DNA of 64,000 nt from an uncultured Clostridia bacterium (lineage in GTDB: Bacteria > Bacillota > Clostridia > Saccharofermentanales > Saccharofermentanaceae), in contig CAMHSJ010000001.1 of assembly GCA_946187935.1 (NCBI GenBank), forward strand, positions 62,001-126,000. The letters are read 5' to 3'. The stretch's first letter is position 1. Each line of letters starts with the position of its first letter. A program made the translations under genes and the position numbers. Below are positions 43,586 through 50,842 of the stretch, piece after piece. The notes beneath the pieces were generated by a model. That model did no database searches and had not been told where the DNA came from. It was given only the letters and a program-made list of their open reading frames with translations.

Positions 43586-44625
43586 GCAGCAGTGAACTAA
43601 GAGACTACTTACAAAACTATGACGGTCCTGAGATAAGGATCATGGAGGTGTGCGGAACGCATACCCATGAGATCTTCAGGCAGGGGATAAGGAACTTCTT
43701 ATCTCCCAAGATCAACCTCATCTCCGGCCCGGGCTGTCCGGTGTGCGTAACGCCGGCAAGCTATATTGATGAGGCCATTTATCTCGCTCTCGAAAAGAAT
43801 GTCACCATCACTTCGTTCGGTGATCTCATAAGAGTCCCCGGCACTTCATCGAGCCTTCAGAAGGCAAGGGCGGAAGGAGCCAAGGTCAAGGTGGTATATT
43901 CGCCTATCGATGGAGAGAAGTATGCCAAAGAGCATCCTGATGAACAGGTCGTCTTCCTGTCTGTCGGATTCGAGACGACGACTCCTTCAGATGTCATCGC
44001 AGTGAGAAATGCCATAAGGGACGGCATAGGTAATTTCTCGATCCTTACTGCCAACAAGACCATGCCCGGAGCATATGAAGCGATGGCCGATTCCACCGAC
44101 TGTTATCTGTATCCGGGACATGTTCATGCCATCATAGGAACAGGCATCTGCAAGGATCTTCAGAAACGCGGAGTATCAGGCGTCATCGCCGGCTTTACGG
44201 GAGAAGAACTTCTAACTGCTCTTGCCATAGCTGTCAGAAAGCACAGCGAGGGCGGGCCCTTCTATGTGAATGCATACCCCAGAGTAGTGACCGATGAGGG
44301 AAGCCCTGCCGCCGTCAAACTGGTGGATGAGTTCACCAGGCCATGTGATGCTATGTGGCGCGGCATAGGAATGATACCAGGATCAGGTGTTGAACTTAAG
44401 GAAGAATACTCTTCTTATGATGCGAGGAAAAAGTTTGACATTCCCGTGTTGGAGAAAGAATACAAGACTGCCTGCAGATGCGGCGACGTGCTGCAGGGAA
44501 AGATAAGACCGACAGGCTGCCCTCTTTTCGGCAAGGCATGTAATCCCGACCACCCTGTCGGTGCATGCATGGTATCCGATGAGGGTGCATGCTCGGCATT
44601 CTATACATATGGAGGAAGCTTATGA
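43582..44625 (+). CDS. hypD: HypD, Fe-S protein assembling the Fe(CN)2CO centre
   Basis: This 347-residue protein has the conserved blocks of HypD: EVCGTHTHEIFRQGI, SGPGCPVCVTP, FETTTP, and the C-terminal cysteine set CGDVLQGKIRPTGCPLFGKAC and PVGACMVSDEGACSA. These cysteines hold a [4Fe-4S] cluster and the redox-active pair that builds Fe(CN)2CO with HypC. All key residues appear present. It overlaps hypC upstream and hypE downstream. Confidence 0.97.
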   Translation: MSSSELRDYLQNYDGPEIRIMEVCGTHTHEIFRQGIRNFLSPKINLISGPGCPVCVTPASYIDEAIYLALEKNVTITSFGDLIRVPGTSSSLQKARAEGAKVKVVYSPIDGEKYAKEHPDEQVVFLSVGFETTTPSDVIAVRNAIRDGIGNFSILTANKTMPGAYEAMADSTDCYLYPGHVHAIIGTGICKDLQKRGVSGVIAGFTGEELLTALAIAVRKHSEGGPFYVNAYPRVVTDEGSPAAVKLVDEFTRPCDAMWRGIGMIPGSGVELKEEYSSYDARKKFDIPVLEKEYKTACRCGDVLQGKIRPTGCPLFGKACNPDHPVGACMVSDEGACSAFYTYGGSL

Positions 44626-45626
44626 GTGACTGTATAACGCTCGCCCACGGAAGCGGCGGAAGAAAGACAAATGAACTGATCGCAGGTCTTTTCAAGAAGC
44701 ATTTAGGCAACAGTTATTTTACTGCTGACGATGCTGCTGTCCTGCCAAGACCCGAAGGAAAGATCGCGATGTCAACTGACGGATTTATCGTATCCCCCTG
44801 GAAATATCCCGGCGGAAACATCGGGAGGCTGTCAGTCTGCGGAACGGTCAATGACCTCGCCTGCATGGGAGCAAAGCCCTTATACCTCACATGCTCTTAC
44901 GTTATAGAGGAGGGTCTTCCCATATCAGACCTCGAGGAGATCGCTAAGGCCATGGGCGAGACTGCAAGGGAAGCAGGCGTTCATATCGTTGCTGGCGACA
45001 CCAAGGTCGCAGGCAAAGGTCAGGTGGATAAGATCTTCATTACTACCGCAGGCGTAGGTGTTATAGAAGACGGTATCGAGACTTCAGGAAGGCTTGCAAG
45101 GCCGGGAGATAGCATCATCGTAACGGGCGATGTCGGAAGGCATGGCACGGCGATCCTTCTTTCCCGTGACGAATACGGTATCGAAGCTGACGTAACATCT
45201 GACTGCGCACCTTTATGGCATCCCGTATCCAAGGCTTTGGAAGTCTGTCCAGGGATGCATGTAATAAGAGATGCGACAAGAGGCGGCGTGGGCACAGTCC
45301 TTTATGAGATCGCAGCAGAAGCTGATGTAGGGATAAAGGTCAGAAGACAAGACATTCCTGTTGCTGATGAAGTAAGGGGCGTTACAGGTCTTCTGGGCCT
45401 TGAGCCTCTCTATCTCGCATGCGAGGGAAGGATGGTAATGATGTGTCCTTCTGATAAGGCGCAGGCAGTCGTAGATGTCCTTTCAGGATGCAAGTATACG
45501 GAGGGTGCTAAGATCATAGGCGAAGTAACGGAAGATAATAAGGGCAAGGTCGTAATGGTCACTGAGGTAGGAGGAATGACCTTCCTGCCGCAGCCCGGAA
45601 ACGAACTGCTTCCCAGGATATGCTGA
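44622..45626 (+). CDS. hypE: HypE, carbamoyl dehydratase
   Basis: The ATG at 44622 follows GGAGG and overlaps the hypD stop (ATGA); an earlier in-frame ATG at 44589 is within hypD. The 334-residue AIR-synthase-fold protein (LAHGSGGRKTNELI, STDGF, ATRGGVGT) ends in ELLPRIC, the invariant C-terminal cysteine that carries the thiocarbamate and thiocyanate. It therefore looks fully competent to hand CN groups to HypCD. It precedes the TM1266-like gene by 8 bases. Confidence 0.97.
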   Translation: MSDCITLAHGSGGRKTNELIAGLFKKHLGNSYFTADDAAVLPRPEGKIAMSTDGFIVSPWKYPGGNIGRLSVCGTVNDLACMGAKPLYLTCSYVIEEGLPISDLEEIAKAMGETAREAGVHIVAGDTKVAGKGQVDKIFITTAGVGVIEDGIETSGRLARPGDSIIVTGDVGRHGTAILLSRDEYGIEADVTSDCAPLWHPVSKALEVCPGMHVIRDATRGGVGTVLYEIAAEADVGIKVRRQDIPVADEVRGVTGLLGLEPLYLACEGRMVMMCPSDKAQAVVDVLSGCKYTEGAKIIGEVTEDNKGKVVMVTEVGGMTFLPQPGNELLPRIC

Positions 45627-45634
45627 GGTGAGAT

Positions 45635-45883
45635 ATGGATACAAGAGTAGCTGCAATATCGATAATAGTGGAAGACCCTGAATCCGTGGAAAAGCTCAAC
45701 GCTCTTCTTCACGAGGCGGGCTCTTACATAATCGGACGCATGGGCGTACCCTACAAGGAGAAGGGCATCAGCATCATCATGATCGCGATCGATGCGCCGC
45801 AGGATTACACGAGTGAGATAACAGGCAAGATAGGAAGGCTCAGCGGAGTAAACGTCAAGACGAGTTATGCCAATATCAAGTGA
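45635..45883 (+). CDS. TM1266-like iron-only hydrogenase system regulator (putative)
   Basis: This 82-residue protein has an ACT/NikR-like ferredoxin fold (MDTRVAAISIIVEDPESVEKLNALLHEAGSYIIGRMGVPYKEKGISIIMIAIDAP shows the beta-alpha-beta pattern). Members of this family are found next to [FeFe] hydrogenase maturation genes and are called hydrogenase system regulators, though their mechanism is poorly known. GTGAG precedes the ATG; it overlaps the next gene by 17 bases. Its presence with hydF links this operon to H-cluster biology. Confidence 0.8.
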   Translation: MDTRVAAISIIVEDPESVEKLNALLHEAGSYIIGRMGVPYKEKGISIIMIAIDAPQDYTSEITGKIGRLSGVNVKTSYANIK

Positions 45884-47168
45884 AGAGAAGATAAGGATCG
45901 GAGACTGTGAATTTCCAAGGCCTTTTTCGAATGGTCTCGAGTTCAACGCGCCTGCTCACGGAACATGGAATATCGTCCACATAGCTTTCAGCATTCCGGG
46001 AGCGCATCAGATCTACATCTGTGCTGACAACTGTCTGAGGGGCGTCGTCATGACAGCTGCCGAGATGGGAGAGCTGTCAAGGTTCTCATCCGTTGTCCTG
46101 GAAGAAGATGACATGATACATTCCGGAAGGCTCGAACAGACGACTATAGAAGGTGTTTCCAGTGTCCTTAGAAGCCTTGATAAAGTGCCTGAAGTCGCAG
46201 TCATCTTCCCTGTCTGCGTCCACAGGTTCATGGGGTGCGACATAAGTTATATCTATCATGCTCTTGAAGAACGTTTTCCCGATACCAGGTTTGTAAGAGG
46301 CTTTATGGATCCCGTTATGCAGAAGCGCGGGACTACGCCTGACCAGAGGCTCAGGAAGGCCATGATGGACATCATTCCCAACAGGCAGGAAGATGAAAGC
46401 GTCATATCCTTCATAGGATGCGACATGCCTTTATCATCCAATGACATCAACCTGCTTCTTGAAAAGAAGGGCATAAGGGTCATAGATTCTGCCCATACAT
46501 CTTCACTTGAAGAATACGATTCCATTGGCTCTGCCACAGCTTTCATCTGCCAGTATCCCGCAGGAAAGATGGGTTCTGAAGCTCTCACAAAAAGACTCGG
46601 CAGAAAACTGTTTTATATGCCCATGTCCTTTGATGCGGACAGGATTAATAAAGATCTTGAGGCGCTTGGCTTAGATCATGAAGATGAACTTATCGTTGAC
46701 AGCAGAAAGAAGATCGGAGCTTCTCTTGCTGAACTTAAAGGCATGCTGGAAGGCATTCCCGTTGCGATAGATTACACCGCGCATCCGAGGCCTTTGTCAC
46801 TGGCAAGATTCCTTCTTACGAACGGCATCTTCGTTAAGACCGTTTATCTTGACAGCTGTGATCCTGACGAGGAAGAAGACTACTTATTCCTTAAGAAGAA
46901 TTATCCTGATCTGATGCTCCATTCAACGGTACATGTATCTGACAGAAGACCGGTAAGACCTGAAGGCAAAGTCCTTGCGATAGGTCAGAAGGCAGCATGG
47001 TTTGAAGGAACGGAATACTTTGTAAACATAGTTGAGGGCGCAGGTCTCTGGGGCTTTAGCGGGATCTGCAGATTCTTGTCTCTCATGAAGGAAAGCCTTC
47101 AGGAGAAGAAGGATCCAAGGGACATCATCCCGAGAAAGGGCTTAGGGTGCATAAGCTGTTATGAATAA
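45867..47168 (+). CDS. NifD-like nitrogenase component 1 homologue, pair 2 large subunit
   Basis: This 433-residue nitrogenase component 1 superfamily protein has likely cluster cysteines C52 and C56 (YICADNCLRG) and C117 (IFPVCVHRFMGCD, matching the NifD/E region with GxD). The C-terminal segment LWGFSGICRFLSLM matches the conserved glycine-rich helix of the family. It is only distantly related to the first large subunit (38847). The gene overlaps the small regulator and the next gene, so all are co-translated. Another [Fe-S] partner or a scaffold for cofactor building is likely. Confidence 0.78.
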   Translation: MPISSEEKIRIGDCEFPRPFSNGLEFNAPAHGTWNIVHIAFSIPGAHQIYICADNCLRGVVMTAAEMGELSRFSSVVLEEDDMIHSGRLEQTTIEGVSSVLRSLDKVPEVAVIFPVCVHRFMGCDISYIYHALEERFPDTRFVRGFMDPVMQKRGTTPDQRLRKAMMDIIPNRQEDESVISFIGCDMPLSSNDINLLLEKKGIRVIDSAHTSSLEEYDSIGSATAFICQYPAGKMGSEALTKRLGRKLFYMPMSFDADRINKDLEALGLDHEDELIVDSRKKIGASLAELKGMLEGIPVAIDYTAHPRPLSLARFLLTNGIFVKTVYLDSCDPDEEEDYLFLKKNYPDLMLHSTVHVSDRRPVRPEGKVLAIGQKAAWFEGTEYFVNIVEGAGLWGFSGICRFLSLMKESLQEKKDPRDIIPRKGLGCISCYE

Positions 47169-48213
47169 AGCATATAAGATCCTCCCGGTATATACAGGTG
47201 ATGTTTCAGGCGCTGCAGGCGCACTTTATGAACTTGGCGGCATGACCGTCATACACGATCCGTCAGGGTGCAATTCGACATACAACACGCATGACGAAGT
47301 GCGCTGGTTTGACATGGAAAGCCTCATATACATCTCAGGTCTTAATGACATCGATGCCATAACCGGCAATGACGGCAAGTTCATAGATGACACGGTATAT
47401 GCTGCCAAGAAGATGAAGCCGCGCTTTATCGCTCTTGCCAATTCTCCTCTGCCATATCTTAACGGCACTGACTTTAAAGGGATAACGAGGATCCTTGAGA
47501 AGGAAACAGGCCTTCCGTGTTTTTACATCAAGACCAATGCCATGCACGATTATTCGGTGGGCGCGTCTGAAGCCTTCTTTAGTTTTGCAAAAAGAATGTT
47601 CGAAGATAAGCCTGAGACAGGCGGAGTAAACATAGTCGGAATGACGCCTTTAGATCTTACGAACACCGGCATAAAGATGACTGATCACATAGTCAGCAAT
47701 ATCGCGTATAACACGAGCCTTGATGAGGTCCTTAATGCACCCTCTGCAAGTCTCAACATCGCAGTTTCCTCGAGCGCTGTTAAGACCTGTGAATACATGA
47801 AAGAGAGATTTGGAATTCCTTATGCAGCAGGACTTCCGTGGGACGGGAAAGCAAGAGATTACAGGGACACGTCAAGAGACACATCCAGAAGGTACATAAT
47901 CGGTGAACCCGTTATATCAGGTTCGATTGCTGCAAGACTTAAAGAACTTACCGGCAAAGACTATTCGGTCATCGCAACTACAGAGATAACTGACGGTCTT
48001 CTTTTGCCATGCGACAAAAAATGCCATGGCGAAGAAGAGATAGCAAACGCCATATCTGATGCGGAAGAGATAATAGCAGATCCTTTGTTCAGACTGATAG
48101 CGCCCTCAGGCGTTAAGTTTACCGAACTTCCTCATTTTGCAATGTCAGGAAGGCTATACAGGAAGAAGATACCCGATCTTATGAAACTGGAGGAATACAT
48201 TCATGAGTCTTAA
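47161..48213 (+). CDS. NifK-like nitrogenase component 1 homologue, pair 2 small subunit
   Basis: This 350-residue protein resembles the small subunit of pair 1: GGMTVIHDPSGCNSTYNTHDEVRW is aligned with the same stretch there. Only C37 of the two N-terminal cysteines is kept, and the third NifK-type position reads SPLPYLNGTD with no cysteine. Later C-rich DKKCHGEEE could bind metal. The overlap with the large subunit is 8 bases and with hydF 11 bases. The pattern points to a scaffold-like heteromer (as NifEN is to NifDK) or to a second enzyme. Confidence 0.78.
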   Translation: MNKAYKILPVYTGDVSGAAGALYELGGMTVIHDPSGCNSTYNTHDEVRWFDMESLIYISGLNDIDAITGNDGKFIDDTVYAAKKMKPRFIALANSPLPYLNGTDFKGITRILEKETGLPCFYIKTNAMHDYSVGASEAFFSFAKRMFEDKPETGGVNIVGMTPLDLTNTGIKMTDHIVSNIAYNTSLDEVLNAPSASLNIAVSSSAVKTCEYMKERFGIPYAAGLPWDGKARDYRDTSRDTSRRYIIGEPVISGSIAARLKELTGKDYSVIATTEITDGLLLPCDKKCHGEEEIANAISDAEEIIADPLFRLIAPSGVKFTELPHFAMSGRLYRKKIPDLMKLEEYIHES

Positions 48214-49405
48214 CGATACGCCGTCAGGAGAGAGGATACATATAGGTTTCTTCGGCAGGAGAAACGCAGGCAAGTCCAGTCTCGTAAACAAGGTGACAGG
48301 ACAGGATCTCGCTGTGGTGTCAGATACACTTGGGACGACAACGGATCCTGTATCCAAGGCGATGGAACTCCTGCCCTTAGGACCTGTTGTCATAATCGAC
48401 ACGCCCGGCTTTGACGATGTGGGCGAGCTTGGAATTAAGAGGATATCCAAGACCAGGGCAGTACTTAACAAGGTCGATGTTGCAGTGCTGGTAGTTGATC
48501 TTGTTGAAGGAATGGGAAAGACCGAAGAGCAGCTCATAGGTCTTTTCGAGGAGAAGCTCATACCGTATGTCATAGCTTTTAATAAAGCTGACCTTAAGGA
48601 GACCGTAGTGCCTTCCAAGGATAACGAGATCTATGTAAGCTCTGTCACAGGCAAGAACATAAACGAGCTTAAGGAACTGATAGCAAAGATGGGTTCATCT
48701 AAGGCTCCCGAAGTGCCTCTTATAAGCGATCTCATAGATCCCGGAGATACTGTCATCCTGGTCATCCCCATAGACGGATCGGCTCCGAAGGGAAGGATAA
48801 TCCTCCCGCAGCAGCAGGTCTTAAGAGAAATCTTGGACAGCAATGCGATGGCATATATAACGCAGCCTGAAGAACTCTTGAAAACGATAGAGAACATGAC
48901 TTCAAAACCAAAGATGGTGGTGACAGACAGCCAGGTCTTCGGCAAGCTCAAGAAGATCGTTCCTGATGACATTAAGCTCACATCCTTTTCGATACTGATG
49001 GCAAGGCATAAGGGTTTTCTGAGGTCTGCCGTAAGGGGAGTTAAAGCCATAGACGGTTTAGAAGACGGCGATACCGTTCTCATCTCGGAGGGCTGCACGC
49101 ACCACAGACAGTGCGAGGACATAGGCACATACAAGATCCCAAAGTGGCTTGGTGAATACACGGGCAAGAACATAAAGATAGAGACGACGTCAGGGCTGTC
49201 TTTTGCCGAAGATCTTTCAAAATATAAGATGATCATCCACTGCGGCGCATGCATGTTAAACGACAGGGAGATGACATTTAGGACGAAGTGCGCGGAAGAC
49301 ACAGGCATACCCATGACCAATTACGGGATCGCCATAGCTTACATGAACGGGATACTAAGGCGTTCCCTGGAAGTTCTGCCTGACATATTAAGTGAACTTG
49401 ATTAA
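48203..49405 (+). CDS. hydF: HydF, [FeFe]-hydrogenase maturation GTPase
   Basis: This 400-residue protein is HydF, the scaffold that carries the diiron H-cluster precursor to HydA. It has an N-terminal GTPase with P-loop GRRNAGKSS (18-26), DTPGFDD and NKAD, a dimerisation domain, and the C-terminal cluster domain with EGCTHH (C298, H300) and CGAC (C347, C350), the [4Fe-4S] ligands. GGAGG precedes the ATG at 8 bases. HydE and HydG, the radical SAM partners that normally make its cargo, are not in this window. It is the last clear member of the operon. Confidence 0.95.
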   Translation: MSLNDTPSGERIHIGFFGRRNAGKSSLVNKVTGQDLAVVSDTLGTTTDPVSKAMELLPLGPVVIIDTPGFDDVGELGIKRISKTRAVLNKVDVAVLVVDLVEGMGKTEEQLIGLFEEKLIPYVIAFNKADLKETVVPSKDNEIYVSSVTGKNINELKELIAKMGSSKAPEVPLISDLIDPGDTVILVIPIDGSAPKGRIILPQQQVLREILDSNAMAYITQPEELLKTIENMTSKPKMVVTDSQVFGKLKKIVPDDIKLTSFSILMARHKGFLRSAVRGVKAIDGLEDGDTVLISEGCTHHRQCEDIGTYKIPKWLGEYTGKNIKIETTSGLSFAEDLSKYKMIIHCGACMLNDREMTFRTKCAEDTGIPMTNYGIAIAYMNGILRRSLEVLPDILSELD

Positions 49406-49417
49406 GGAAGGAAAGAG

Positions 49418-50059
49418 ATGGACATAATAACAGGAACTGCTGCCAAGAAGGCCGACAGATATGCCATAGATGTCATGGGCATCCCTTCGCTTACGCTCAT
49501 GCAGAATGCATCTACCTGTGCTGCAAGATACATAGAGGAGAACTATCAGGGCAAGACTGTGCTTGTTTTTGCAGGGACCGGCAATAACGGCGCGGACGGC
49601 GTATGTATTGCGCGCATCCTTAAAGGCAGCTTTGACCCTGCTATAGTCATCACGGGCGGTCTTAAGAAGGCCAGCTGGGAATTTCTGTATCAGTTATCAG
49701 AATTTAAAAGGTGCAGCGGCAAGGTAATGTACTATGAAGACCTTGATGAGCTTCCATTTGCAGACGTTATGGTCGACGCGGTATACGGCATCGGACTTAA
49801 GGGGAGTTTAAGAGCGCCGGCAAGATCTGTTCTCGCGAGAATAAGATCCATGAATTATCCTCATGTAGTCGCAGTAGATATTCCATCAGGTATCGATTCA
49901 GACACGGGCGCAAATACAGGCGCAGTGATACCTGCTGAAGTAACAATAACTTTCGGCAGGAATAAGACGGGTCTTGTTACGGGTGAAGGCGTCAAAGCTG
50001 CAGGCAGAGTTATAGTCTGTGACATAGGCATTCCGGATGAAGCATATGATAAGATCTGA
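49418..50059 (+). CDS. nnrE: NAD(P)HX epimerase (YjeF N-terminal domain)
   Basis: This 213-residue protein has the YjeF N-terminal fold: the GTGNNGADG nucleotide loop (family GNNGGDG), DAVYGIGLKG and DIPSGIDSDTG. It epimerises damaged, hydrated NADH or NADPH for repair. The usual C-terminal dehydratase (NnrD) domain is missing and would be encoded elsewhere. GGAAGG precedes the ATG, 12 bases after hydF, so it may be transcribed with the operon. Confidence 0.9.
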   Translation: MDIITGTAAKKADRYAIDVMGIPSLTLMQNASTCAARYIEENYQGKTVLVFAGTGNNGADGVCIARILKGSFDPAIVITGGLKKASWEFLYQLSEFKRCSGKVMYYEDLDELPFADVMVDAVYGIGLKGSLRAPARSVLARIRSMNYPHVVAVDIPSGIDSDTGANTGAVIPAEVTITFGRNKTGLVTGEGVKAAGRVIVCDIGIPDEAYDKI

Positions 50060-50061
50060 GA

Positions 50062-50091
50062 AATGTGACAAAAGGCATGTCCCCTTGTCAC
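50062..50091. repeat. REP-like palindrome, copy 2
   Basis: AATGTGACAA and TTGTCAC flank an insert read on the minus strand as GGGGACATGCC. Aligned with copy 1 (19510-19542, opposite orientation) it keeps GTGACAAGGGGACA and TTGTCACATT. It lies in the gap after the NAD(P)HX epimerase gene and may end transcription there. Confidence 0.8.
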
Positions 50092-50106
50092 CCTGGGAGG
50101 TCCACT

Positions 50107-50793
50107 ATGAAGAGATCAGAGATTAATAAAGCACTTAAGAGAATGGAGTCATTTATTTATGATCTTAAGATAAGCCTTCCGCCATTTTGCGGGTTTACTC
50201 CTTCTGACTGGGAGGACAAAGGTCACGAGTACGATGAGATCCGTGACAACATGCTTGGCTGGGACATAACGGATTACGGCCTCGGTAAGTTTGATGAAGT
50301 GGGCTTTTCGCTTATTACCTTAAGAAACGGCAACAGGAACATGCCTGAGAAATATAAGAAGGGTTATGCCGAGAAGTACCTGTTCTTAGAAGACGGACAG
50401 TATGCCCCGAACCATTTCCACTGGGCGAAGATGGAAGACATAATCAACAGGGGCGGCGGCAATCTCCTGATCCGCGTATATAATTCGCTTCCAAATGAGG
50501 AGATCGACTATGAGTCTGACGTGACCGTGCATACGGACGGCAGGACATATACTGTCAAGGCGGGCACGCAGATAAGGCTTACGCCCGGCGAGAGCATATC
50601 GATACAGCAGAGGATGTATCACGATTTCGAAGTCGAGAAGGGGACAGGCGCGGTCCTCATAGGCGAAGTATCAGAATGCAATGACGATAACATCGACAAC
50701 AGGTTTAATCCTCCGGTGGGCAGATTTCCCGCGATAGAAGAGGATGAGGCTCCCTACAGGCTCCTGTGCAACGAGTACCCGACCGCAAAATAA
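50107..50793 (+). CDS. D-lyxose isomerase-like cupin protein
   Basis: The ATG at 50107 follows GGGAGG well; 228 residues result. The cupin metal site is visible in PNHFHWAKMEDIINRGGG (His, His and Glu ligands) with a further His in RMYHDFEV, as in bacterial D-lyxose ketol-isomerases, which convert D-lyxose to D-xylulose. Length fits the family. There is no sugar transporter beside it, so its role is probably in general pentose metabolism. Confidence 0.85.
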   Translation: MKRSEINKALKRMESFIYDLKISLPPFCGFTPSDWEDKGHEYDEIRDNMLGWDITDYGLGKFDEVGFSLITLRNGNRNMPEKYKKGYAEKYLFLEDGQYAPNHFHWAKMEDIINRGGGNLLIRVYNSLPNEEIDYESDVTVHTDGRTYTVKAGTQIRLTPGESISIQQRMYHDFEVEKGTGAVLIGEVSECNDDNIDNRFNPPVGRFPAIEEDEAPYRLLCNEYPTAK

Positions 50794-50842
50794 AAGCATT
50801 TTGTAATCTGCCGGTAACCTAAACGGTTGAATTGTAAAGTGA

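Noticed and set aside
38847..48213. A true nitrogenase (nifHDK) cluster
   Set aside because: The component-1 proteins are shorter and lack recognisable FeMo-cofactor ligands, and no nifB, nifE/nifN identity or molybdenum genes are visible. The hyp and hydF neighbours point elsewhere.
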